64,000 bases of DNA from Pseudomonadota bacterium (GTDB taxonomy: Bacteria; Pseudomonadota; Gammaproteobacteria; Steroidobacterales; Steroidobacteraceae): contig JAKAZL010000006.1 of the NCBI GenBank assembly GCA_021815925.1, positions 1-64,000 on the forward strand, read 5' to 3'. Shown in pieces: positions 35,377 to 44,709 of this stretch (its first letter is position 1; the number at the start of each line of letters is the position of its first letter). The notes below the pieces were generated by a model. That model was not told the DNA's origin. It worked only from the letters and a program-made list of their open reading frames with translations, and did not search any database. Both the position numbers and the translations under genes were made by a program.

Positions 35377-36462
35377 ATGAAGGCGACTCAGCTCCTGCAT
35401 CAGTTCGGTCAGAGCATCTGGCTCGACAACATCACCCGCGACCTGCTCGACAGCGGAACGCTGCGACAGTACATCACCGGGCTGTCGGTGACCGGGCTGA
35501 CCTCGAACCCGACCATCTTCGATCATGCCTTGAAGAACAGCGCTGCCTATGATCCGGCGATCCGCGCCGGACTGAAGCAGGGCCGTGCCGGCGAGGCGCT
35601 GTTTTTCGATCTGGCGCTCGCCGACATTACGCGGGCCGCGGACGAGTTCCACGCCACGTTCGAGCGCACCGACGGCGTCGACGGCTGGGTGTCGCTCGAA
35701 GTCTCGCCGCAGCTCGCGTATGACGCCGCGAGCACGATTGCCGCGGCGAAGGAGCTGCATGCCCGGGCGCGACGGGAGAACCTGTTCATCAAGATTCCCG
35801 GCACCCCGGCGGGACTGCCGGCCATCGAGGAGGCGATCTTCGCGGGTATTCCGGTCAACGTGACGCTGCTGTTCTCGCGTGAGCAGTACCTGGCTGCCGC
35901 CGAGGCGTATCTGCGCGGCATCGAGCGGCGCATCGCCGCGGGGCTCAACCCCGCGGTGGGCTCGGTGGCTTCGGTTTTCATCAGCCGCTGGGATGTCGCG
36001 ATCGCCGGCAAGGTGCCCGCCGAGCTCGTCAATCGCCTCGGCATCGCGATCGCCGGGCGCACCTACCGCGCCGCGCAGCAGCTGTCCGTCTCACCACGCT
36101 GGCAGCGCGCCTACAACTGCGGTGCGCGGCCGCAGCGGCTGTTGTGGGCCAGCACCGGCACGAAGGACCCGAACGCCGACGCGCTGCTGTACGTGAAGGC
36201 GCTTGCCGCGCCGTTCACCGTCAATACCATGCCCGAGGCGACGCTGCAGGCTCTCGCCCAGCAGCAGGAGCTCGGCGCCGGAATGCTGCCCGACGGTGGG
36301 GATTGCGAGACGCTGCTCGCGCGCTTCGCCGCGGCGGGTATCGACGTCGAGGCGCTCGCGGCCCGGCTGCAGGACGAGGGCGCCAAGGCGTTCGTGAAGT
36401 CCTGGCAGGAGTTGCTGGGTGTGATCGGCGCGAAGAGTGCGGCGCTCGGTGCGGCGGCCTGA
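35377..36462 (+). CDS. tal: Transaldolase
   Basis: The 361-aa product is the longer bacterial transaldolase, which exchanges dihydroxyacetone units in the non-oxidative pentose phosphate pathway. SIWLDNITRDLL and VTGLTSNPTIFDHAL open the protein. The Schiff-base lysine lies in NLFIKIPGTPAGLPAIEEA near residue 136, and LLWASTGTKDP follows. The ATG at 35377 has GGAGG 9 bases upstream. It begins a run of sugar genes: ppgK (3-bp gap), pgi, gnd, zwf. The 217 bp before it hold no gene I can name. Confidence 0.94.
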   Translation: MKATQLLHQFGQSIWLDNITRDLLDSGTLRQYITGLSVTGLTSNPTIFDHALKNSAAYDPAIRAGLKQGRAGEALFFDLALADITRAADEFHATFERTDGVDGWVSLEVSPQLAYDAASTIAAAKELHARARRENLFIKIPGTPAGLPAIEEAIFAGIPVNVTLLFSREQYLAAAEAYLRGIERRIAAGLNPAVGSVASVFISRWDVAIAGKVPAELVNRLGIAIAGRTYRAAQQLSVSPRWQRAYNCGARPQRLLWASTGTKDPNADALLYVKALAAPFTVNTMPEATLQALAQQQELGAGMLPDGGDCETLLARFAAAGIDVEALAARLQDEGAKAFVKSWQELLGVIGAKSAALGAAA

Positions 36463-36465
36463 GCC

Positions 36466-37169
36466 ATGAACGTACTGGTGATCGATGTCGGCGGGACGCA
36501 CGTGAAGATCCTCGCCACGGGGCAGACCGAAAAGCGCGAGTTCGCATCGGGACCGAAGCTCACGCCGCGCCAGATGGTCGCGAAGATCAAGCGGCTGGCG
36601 CATGACTGGCGCTACGAGGTCGTCGCGATCGGCTATCCGGGGCCGGTGATGCACGATCGGGTGATCGCCGAGCCGCACAATCTCGGCTCCGGCTGGGTCG
36701 GGTTCGACTTCAAGCGTGCCTTCGGCCGGCCGGTGCGCATCGTCAACGATGCGGCCATGCAGGCCCTCGGCAGCTATCAGGGCGGCAAGATGCTCTTTCT
36801 CGGGCTCGGTACCGGGCTGGGTACGGCGCTCATCGTCGATGGCATCGTCGAGCCGATGGAGATCGGGCACCTGCCGTACCTGAAGCGCACGTACGAGGAC
36901 TACGTCAGCGACCGGGCGCTCGAGCGCATGGGCAAAAAGAAATGGCGCAAGCACGTGGCGGACGTCATCGAGCGGCTGACCCACGCGCTCGAGCCGGACG
37001 AGGTCGTGATCGGTGGCGGTAACGTCAGGCACCTGAAGGAGCTGCCGCCGCGCTGCCGTGCCGGGGACAACGCCAACGCGTTCATCGGCGGTTTCAGGCT
37101 GTGGGACAAGGCGGGTTCGGCGCCGGTCCGGCGGGCGCCGCGCGCGCGCGGTTCGAAGGGCGGGCGCGC

Positions 37170-37173
<4 letters not shown>
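36466..37173 (+). CDS. ppgK: Polyphosphate glucokinase (ROK family)
   Basis: The 235-aa product has the ROK-type phosphate-binding start [19 protein letters not shown] and a second loop in [18 protein letters not shown]. The set of [19 protein letters not shown] with the catalytic Asp and [21 protein letters not shown] fits polyphosphate glucokinase better than ATP-only glucokinases. It would phosphorylate glucose using polyphosphate (or ATP) as donor and feeds the next gene, pgi. The last part is a basic Arg/Ala tail. Its stop overlaps the pgi start by 4 bases (ATGA). Confidence 0.85.
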
Positions 37174-38813
<1,640 letters not shown>

Positions 38814-38888
38814 CCACCCGGGTGCGGTGGTGCGCGACCGCGGCCTCATGGCGTCGCACGACCGCCATAGTCAGAAAAGGAGCGATGC

Positions 38889-39905
38889 ATGCAACTCGGA
38901 ATGATCGGACTCGGGCGCATGGGGGCGAACATGGTGCGGCGCCTGCTGCGGGGGGGGCACGAGTGCGTGGTGTACGACCGATCGGCTGCCGCGGTCGGCG
39001 AACTCGCCAAGGAGAAGGCCGTCGGAGCCGCGACGCTCGCGGAGTTTGTGCAGAAGCTCGCCGGGCCGCGGGCCATCTGGCTGATGGTTCCGGCGGCCGC
39101 CGTCGACGATACGCTCGCGGACCTCGTGCCGCTGCTCGCCAAGGGCGACATCGTGATCGATGGCGGCAACTCGTACTACGTCGATGACATTCGTCGCGCG
39201 CAGACGCTCTGCGCCCAGGGCATCCACTATGTGGATGTCGGCACGAGCGGTGGCGTGTGGGGCCTCGAGCGCGGCTACTGCATGATGATCGGTGGTGAGC
39301 AGGCGGCGGTGAAGCGGCTCGATCCGTTGTTTGCGACCCTCGCTCCCGGCATCGGGGCCATTGCGCGCACGCCCGGCCGCCAAGGGGCGCCGGGCAGCGC
39401 CGAGCAGGGCTATCTGCACTGCGGTCCGAATGGCGCCGGCCACTTCGTCAAGATGATCCACAACGGCATCGAGTACGGCATCATGGCCGCGTATGCCGAG
39501 GGGCTCGGCATCCTGCGGGCGGCCAACGTCGGCAAGCGCGCGACGCAGGTCGATGCGGAGACGACGCCGTTGCGCGATCCGCAGCACTACCAGTACGACC
39601 TGAACCTGCCGGACATCGCCGAGGTCTGGCGGCGCGGCAGCGTGATCGCCTCGTGGCTACTCGACCTGACGGCAGGCGCGCTGTGCAGCGACCCGCAGCT
39701 TGCCCGCTTCGCCGGTCACGTGTCCGACTCCGGCGAGGGCCGCTGGACCATCAAGGCCGCGATCGACGAGGGCCAGCCGGCACCGGTGCTGACGACCGCG
39801 CTCTATGAGCGCTTCAGCTCGCGCGGCGAGGCGGATTTCCAGGCGAAGATCCTCTCGGCGATGCGTTACGGCTTCGGCGGACATCTGGAGAAGCCCGAAA
39901 AATGA
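38889..39905 (+). CDS. gnd: 6-phosphogluconate dehydrogenase (decarboxylating), short YqeC type
   Basis: The 338-aa product is the short form of 6-phosphogluconate dehydrogenase (about 300-340 aa, against about 470 in E. coli). The dinucleotide fold starts [20 protein letters not shown]. Substrate motifs are [35 protein letters not shown] and the signature [20 protein letters not shown] with the catalytic Lys. It oxidises 6-phosphogluconate to ribulose-5-phosphate and CO2. Short enzymes are often NAD-dependent, which would alter the NADPH yield of the pathway; this cannot be decided from sequence alone. zwf follows 22 bp downstream. Confidence 0.92.
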   Translation: MQLGMIGLGRMGANMVRRLLRGGHECVVYDRSAAAVGELAKEKAVGAATLAEFVQKLAGPRAIWLMVPAAAVDDTLADLVPLLAKGDIVIDGGNSYYVDDIRRAQTLCAQGIHYVDVGTSGGVWGLERGYCMMIGGEQAAVKRLDPLFATLAPGIGAIARTPGRQGAPGSAEQGYLHCGPNGAGHFVKMIHNGIEYGIMAAYAEGLGILRAANVGKRATQVDAETTPLRDPQHYQYDLNLPDIAEVWRRGSVIASWLLDLTAGALCSDPQLARFAGHVSDSGEGRWTIKAAIDEGQPAPVLTTALYERFSSRGEADFQAKILSAMRYGFGGHLEKPEK

Positions 39906-39927
39906 GTCACGGCCACAGGAGTTTCCC

Positions 39928-41307
39928 GTGAACGATACGCATAGCGACGCACTGGTGTTCTTCGGGGCCACCGGCGACCTGGCGCACAAGAAGATCTTCC
40001 CGGCGCTGCAGGCGATGATCAAGCGCGGCACGCTCGAGGTGCCGGTGATCGGGGTGGCCAAGGCCGGGTGGGGGATCGAGCAGCTCCGCGAGCGCGCGAA
40101 GGACAGCCTGGAGAAGCATGGCGGCGGCGTCGACCCGGAAGCGTTTGCCAAGCTGACCTCGCTCCTGTCGTACGTGGATGGCGACTATGCCGACCCCGCG
40201 ACGTTCCAGGCGCTGCGCAAACTGCTCGGTACCGCGCGCCGGCCGGCGCACTACCTCGCCATCCCGCCGTCGCTGTTCGGCAAGGTGGTCGAGCAGCTCG
40301 CGCAGGCCGGATGTACGCAGGATGGCACCCGGGTGGTGGTGGAGAAGCCCTTCGGCCGGGATCTGCAGTCGGCGCGTGCGCTCAACCAGATCCTGCTCGG
40401 CTCGTTCGACGAGGAGCACATCTTTCGCATCGACCACTACCTCGGCAAGCGGCCGGTGCACAACATGGTCTTCTTTCGTTTCACCAACGCACTGCTCGAG
40501 GCGTTCTGGAACCGCGATTACATCAAGAGCGTGCAGATCACGATGGCCGAGAGCTTCGGCATCCAGGGACGCGGGGCGTTCTACGATCCGATCGGCACGG
40601 TGCGCGATGTCGTGCAGAACCACCTGTTCCAGGTGCTGGCCAATCTCGCCATGGAGCCTCCGGCGCGCACCGACAGCGAGTCGATCCGCGACGAGAAGGT
40701 GAAGGTGCTCAAGGCGATCCCGGCGGTGACGCCCGCCGACCTGGTGCGTGGCCAGTTCCACGGCTATCTCGATGAGCCGGGCGTCGCGGCGGGATCGCGG
40801 ACCGAGACCTTCGCCGCGCTGCGCCTGTCGCTCGACAATTGGCGCTGGCAGGGCGTGCCGTTCTACATCCGCGCCGGCAAATCGCTGCCCGTGACCTGCA
40901 CCGAGGTGGTGGCGCATCTGCGCCGGCCGCCGGCGGTGTATCCGGGCTGCACGCCGCAGCACGATTACTTCCGCTTTCGGATCAGTCCGCAGAACGAGAT
41001 GGCCATCGGCCTGAACGTCATGGACGATGCCGAGCTCGGCATCGGCCAGACGAACGAATTGCTGGCGAGCCGGCACGAGGGCGGCAACGAGAAGGACGCC
41101 TACGAGCGGGTGCTCACCGATGCCATGGCGGGCGACCGCACGCTGTTCGCGCGTGAGGACTACGTGGAGGAGGCCTGGCGCATCGTCGATCCGGTGCTCA
41201 AGGCCGACACGCCGGTGCATCCCTACGAGCCCGGAACCTGGGGGCCGCCGCAGGCGTCCCAGGTGGCCCCGCCGGAGGGCTGGTACGACCCCGATGTATC
41301 GGTTTAA
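39928..41307 (+). CDS. zwf: Glucose-6-phosphate dehydrogenase
   Basis: The 459-aa product oxidises glucose-6-phosphate to 6-phosphogluconolactone. The nucleotide motif [17 protein letters not shown] begins at residue 11, the active-site RIDHYLGK motif with catalytic His lies at about residues 167-174, and VVEKPFGRD is conserved before it. The start is GTG at 39928 with CAGGAG 7 bases upstream. The lactonase gene (pgl) that normally completes the pathway is not in this cluster. A hairpin GCGCGCTG-CA-CAGCGCGC (41327-41344) follows the stop but has no T-run. Confidence 0.95.
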   Translation: MNDTHSDALVFFGATGDLAHKKIFPALQAMIKRGTLEVPVIGVAKAGWGIEQLRERAKDSLEKHGGGVDPEAFAKLTSLLSYVDGDYADPATFQALRKLLGTARRPAHYLAIPPSLFGKVVEQLAQAGCTQDGTRVVVEKPFGRDLQSARALNQILLGSFDEEHIFRIDHYLGKRPVHNMVFFRFTNALLEAFWNRDYIKSVQITMAESFGIQGRGAFYDPIGTVRDVVQNHLFQVLANLAMEPPARTDSESIRDEKVKVLKAIPAVTPADLVRGQFHGYLDEPGVAAGSRTETFAALRLSLDNWRWQGVPFYIRAGKSLPVTCTEVVAHLRRPPAVYPGCTPQHDYFRFRISPQNEMAIGLNVMDDAELGIGQTNELLASRHEGGNEKDAYERVLTDAMAGDRTLFAREDYVEEAWRIVDPVLKADTPVHPYEPGTWGPPQASQVAPPEGWYDPDVSV

Positions 41308-41363
41308 CGGCACCTACGGTCGTTGAGCGCGCTGCACAGCGCGCGACGGGACGTCCGCCGGGG

Positions 41364-42470
41364 CTAGTTCGTCTCGAACAGTCCGCGCAGGCGCGCCGGC
41401 TCGCAGCGCAGATACTGATTCGGCGCGTGCACGTGCGCGCCGAGGTGCGCCGCGGCGTGCCACGGCCAGCGCGGGTCGTAGAGAATCGTGCGCGCCAGAG
41501 CGACCAGGTCTGCATCGCCCGTGGCGACGATCGTCTCGGCCTGCTCGTAACCGGTGATCAGGCCGACGGCGACCACCGGCATGCGCACGGCGGCTTTGAC
41601 GGCGCGCGCGAGCGGCACCTGGTAGCCGGGCCCGACGGGGATCCGCTGAGCCGGGTGCAGCCCGCCGCTCGAGACGTGGATCGCATCGCAGCCGAGTTCC
41701 TGCAATCGACCGGCGAGCGCGATGGTCTGCTCGAGATCCCAGCCGCCCTCCACCCAGTCGCTTGCCGAGACGCGCACCGAAACCGGCCGGTCGTCGGGAA
41801 ACGCTTCGCGAACGGCCGCGAAGACTTCCAGCGGAAAGCGCAGCCGATTTTCCAGCGACCCGCCGTATTCGTCGGTCCGCTGGTTGGCCAGAGGGGAGAG
41901 GAACTGGTGCAGCAGGTAACCGTGCGCCGCATGGATCTGCACCGCATCGAGGCCGATGCGCCCGGCCCGGCGCGCGGCGGCCGCAAACGCATCGCGCACC
42001 GTGCGTAAACCGTCGCCATCGAGTGCGGCCGGGGGCGTCTGTCCCGCGGCGAACGGCAGCGCCGAGGGGGCAACGGTCTGCCAACCATTCGGATCCGTCG
42101 GTGCGAGTTGATGTCCGCCCTTCCAAGGCGCTTCGGTCGAGGCCTTGCGGCCGGCATGCGCGAGTTGCACCGCGATGGGCATCGTGGACCAGCGGCGGAT
42201 CCGTTCCACGGTGCGGCCCATCGCGGACTCGGTTTCCTCGTCCCACAGACCCACATCGCCGTAGGTGATGCGGCCTTCGGGCCGCACGGCGGTAGCCTCG
42301 ATCGTGAGCAGCGCGGCCCCGCAGAGTGCGAGCTGGCCGAGGTGGATCAGATGCCAGTCGCTCATGCAGCCGCGCTCGGCGGAGTACTGGCACATGGGTG
42401 CGATCACGACCCGGTTGACGAGTTCGAGATTGCGAACGCGCAGCGGTGTGAACAGAACGGGTGTATGCAT
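41364..42470 (-). CDS. Old yellow enzyme-family NADH:flavin oxidoreductase (YqjM-like)
   Basis: The 368-aa product is a TIM-barrel FMN enzyme of the OYE family. It starts MHTPVLFTPLRVRNLELVNRVV, with the YqjM-branch motif APMCQYSAERGCMSDWH (the Cys modulates the FMN). The substrate-binding pair reads QLAHAGRKAS, followed by DAVQIHAAHGYLLHQFLSPLANQRTDEYGGSLENRLRFPLEV. Members reduce activated C=C bonds using NAD(P)H. The start is the ATG at 42470; the longer frame to 42527 has no conserved sequence. It lies 106 bp from the CBS-domain gene on the same strand. Confidence 0.9.
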   Translation of the reverse strand: MHTPVLFTPLRVRNLELVNRVVIAPMCQYSAERGCMSDWHLIHLGQLALCGAALLTIEATAVRPEGRITYGDVGLWDEETESAMGRTVERIRRWSTMPIAVQLAHAGRKASTEAPWKGGHQLAPTDPNGWQTVAPSALPFAAGQTPPAALDGDGLRTVRDAFAAAARRAGRIGLDAVQIHAAHGYLLHQFLSPLANQRTDEYGGSLENRLRFPLEVFAAVREAFPDDRPVSVRVSASDWVEGGWDLEQTIALAGRLQELGCDAIHVSSGGLHPAQRIPVGPGYQVPLARAVKAAVRMPVVAVGLITGYEQAETIVATGDADLVALARTILYDPRWPWHAAAHLGAHVHAPNQYLRCEPARLRGLFETN

Positions 42471-42576
42471 CGGGGAACGACCTGTTCGCGGGTGCCCTTG
42501 ATCGGCTCCGCGGTCGGGGCAAATCATAGCAGCGCGCGCTGCGCCGCTCGAGTCGGCGCGGGCGTGGAGACGCAGA

Positions 42577-43026
42577 TCAGCGCCGCGCGCGGTGCTCGCG
42601 GTCTTGTTCGCGCGCGATGACCTCGGTCAGGGCCGCCGCGTCGGCCGCCAGCCGCCGCAGCAGGTCGTCCAGAGAAACGATGCCGGCGAGCTTGCCGTCG
42701 TCGTCGAGCATCGGAACGCGCCGCACACCATGCGCGCGCATCCGCTCCAGGGCCTGCTCGACTTCCTCGGAGGCGCGCGCGATGACCAGCGGTACACGCA
42801 TGATCTCGCGCAGGGTCACCTTGGCCGGATCGCGATCCCTGGCGAGCACCTCGACGACGATGTCCCGGTCGGTGACGATGCCGATGGGGGTGCCGTCCTC
42901 GCCGTTCTCATCGAGGATGACCAGATCGCCCACATGGTGATCGCGCATCAGTCGTGCCGCGTGCAGCGCACTGATCTCCGCGGTACAGGAAGCCACATCC
43001 GGTGTGCAGAGCTCTTTCAGTTTCAT
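42577..43026 (-). CDS. Twin-CBS-domain protein 1
   Basis: The 149-aa product consists of two CBS domains (about residues 7-65 and 75-130) in tandem, with the repeated pattern IVTDRDIVVEVLARDRDP and GVRRVPMLDDDGKLAGIVSLDDLLRRL. Such Bateman pairs bind AMP, ATP or other adenosine ligands. It lies just downstream of pfkA and is a paralogue of the CBS protein on the other side of pfkA. The context suggests energy sensing for the glycolytic switch, which is inference. The ATG at 43026 has AGGAAACGG-type sequence upstream. Confidence 0.88.
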   Translation of the reverse strand: MKLKELCTPDVASCTAEISALHAARLMRDHHVGDLVILDENGEDGTPIGIVTDRDIVVEVLARDRDPAKVTLREIMRVPLVIARASEEVEQALERMRAHGVRRVPMLDDDGKLAGIVSLDDLLRRLAADAAALTEVIAREQDREHRARR

Positions 43027-43090
43027 GGTTCCGTTTCCTCGGTATCGATACAACCGGTTCCGCCGGGGTCGTCCGGTCCTCGCCCGGGTC

Positions 43091-44065
43091 TCAGCGCGAG
43101 AGCACGTGCGCCAGGTGCAGCCACTGCGGCTCGAGCGGCTTGCTCACTCCAACCGCCTCGCGCAGCGTGGTCGCGGTCACCCGGCCGCCGGCCAGTCCCA
43201 GCAGAATGCCATGCTCTCCTGCGCACAGGCGCTCGACCGCGGTCGCACCGAGCAGCGTCGCGCTCAGCCGGTCGAAGGCGCAGGGGCTGCCGCCGCGCTG
43301 CACGTGGCCGAGCTTGGTGACCCTGAGCTCGAAGTTCAGCCGTTCGGCATGCTCGGTGAAGTGGCGGGCGAGTGCATCGGCGTTGTGCCGGGCGCCTTCG
43401 GCAACGATCACGATGGCGTGACTCTTGCCGCGCCGATAGGCGTCCTGGATCGCCACGGCGATCTCCTCGGGTGATTGCTCCGCCTCGGGTATGACGATGG
43501 CCTCGGCACCGCCGGCGATGCCGGCCATGAGCGCCAGATACCCGCAGGCGCGTCCCATGACCTCCACCAGAAAGACACGGCCATGCGCCGAGGCGGTCAC
43601 GCGCAGGCGGCCGATCGACTCCAACGCGACGTCGATCGCCGTGGTCGCCCCCAGCGTGACGTCGGACCCGACGAGGTCGTTGTCGATGGTCGAGGCGACG
43701 CCGACCACGGCGACACCGCGCGCGGACAGTGCAAGCGATCCGTGCTGCGAGCCGTTGCCGCCGATCACGACCAATCCGGAAATTTCCTGCTCGGCCAGCT
43801 GTCGCACGGCCGTCTGCTGACCCGCCGCGTCGAGAAATGCAGGACAGCGGCTGGTCCCGAGCATGGTGCCGCCCCGATCGATGATGCCGCCGACTTCACG
43901 CGCGCCAAGTCGGACGAAGTCCCCTGCGATCAACCCGCTGTAGCCGTGGCGTACACCGAACATCTCCAGCTCGCGCGCGATGCCGGTTCGCACGGCCGCG
44001 CGGATTGCGGCGTTCATGCCGGGCGCATCGCCCCCGCTGGTCAGTAGGGCAACCCGGCGCATCAT
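43091..44065 (-). CDS. pfkA: 6-phosphofructokinase
   Basis: The 324-aa product is a short PfkA that phosphorylates fructose-6-phosphate. The N-terminal ATP region LLTSGGDAPGMNAAIRA and the catalytic STIDNDLVGSD (D128, D130) are intact, and VEVMGRACGYLALMAGIAGGAE, GHVQRGGSPCAFDR and the sugar-binding Arg follow. The motif that reads GGDGS in E. coli-type enzymes reads GGNGS here (N104 for D103, a residue that helps bind Mg-nucleotide in E. coli PfkA). GGDGS is the ATP type and GGDDT the pyrophosphate type; this one fits neither exactly. It sits between two CBS-protein genes, followed upstream by ppsA. Confidence 0.9.
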   Translation of the reverse strand: MMRRVALLTSGGDAPGMNAAIRAAVRTGIARELEMFGVRHGYSGLIAGDFVRLGAREVGGIIDRGGTMLGTSRCPAFLDAAGQQTAVRQLAEQEISGLVVIGGNGSQHGSLALSARGVAVVGVASTIDNDLVGSDVTLGATTAIDVALESIGRLRVTASAHGRVFLVEVMGRACGYLALMAGIAGGAEAIVIPEAEQSPEEIAVAIQDAYRRGKSHAIVIVAEGARHNADALARHFTEHAERLNFELRVTKLGHVQRGGSPCAFDRLSATLLGATAVERLCAGEHGILLGLAGGRVTATTLREAVGVSKPLEPQWLHLAHVLSR

Positions 44066-44211
44066 GGCTCACCTGCGTGGCTCGCGCGGACCGCGTCCCG
44101 CAGATGCCGGCCGCTTGTCTCGCTGGAGTCCGGGCCCGGTGGGTCCGGCCGGCACACCTGGAACGTAGGGTCTGGTGGATGCATGTCAGTCCAGAAGCTC
44201 CGGTGGTCTGC

Positions 44212-44664
44212 TCAACGCAGCCGTGCCTCGTTGCTCTGCTCGTTGCGCACGGTGCTCACGACGTCGCTGCCCTCGCCACACAACACCGCCAGCATATCAT
44301 CCAGCGCGATGACGCCGGACAGCATGCCCGCGGCGCCCACGACCGGCAGGCGGCGGACCCCCATGCGGCGCATGGTATGCAGCGCCTGCTCGAGCGGGTC
44401 GGCCTCATCGACCATTGCCGGGTAGCGTTTCATCAGATCCGCGACCGTGAGTATCTTCGCATCCGCGCCACGCGCCACCACCGAAACGACGATGTCGCGA
44501 TCGGTCAGGACACCGACCGGGCGGCCATAGGTCGTGTCCGGCTCCGGCTCGACAACGACCAGAAGCCCGACGTGCTTCTCGCGCATCACCTGAGCCGCCG
44601 CAACCAGATCGATGTGCGGGGCAACCGTGACCACCTCGCGCCTGCAAATGCTACCGACTTTCAT
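44212..44664 (-). CDS. Twin-CBS-domain protein 2
   Basis: The 150-aa product has two CBS domains (about residues 7-65 and 80-135), with MKVGSICRREVVTVAPHIDLV at the start and LTDRDIVVSVVARGADAKILT in the first domain's end. It is clearly homologous to the CBS protein at 42577-43026, with the same length and arrangement, suggesting local duplication. It is 45 bp downstream of ppsA and 146 bp upstream of pfkA. It likely binds an adenine nucleotide; the partner protein is not known. Confidence 0.88.
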   Translation of the reverse strand: MKVGSICRREVVTVAPHIDLVAAAQVMREKHVGLLVVVEPEPDTTYGRPVGVLTDRDIVVSVVARGADAKILTVADLMKRYPAMVDEADPLEQALHTMRRMGVRRLPVVGAAGMLSGVIALDDMLAVLCGEGSDVVSTVRNEQSNEARLR

Positions 44665-44709
44665 AGAGGAATCCTCCCGGGGGTGCGTTCGATAGCGCGC
44701 CGAGCACGC

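Noticed and set aside
41327-41344. Hairpin GCGCGCTG-CA-CAGCGCGC after zwf as terminator
   Set aside because: There is no T-run on either side and the loop is only two bases, so I do not call it an intrinsic terminator.
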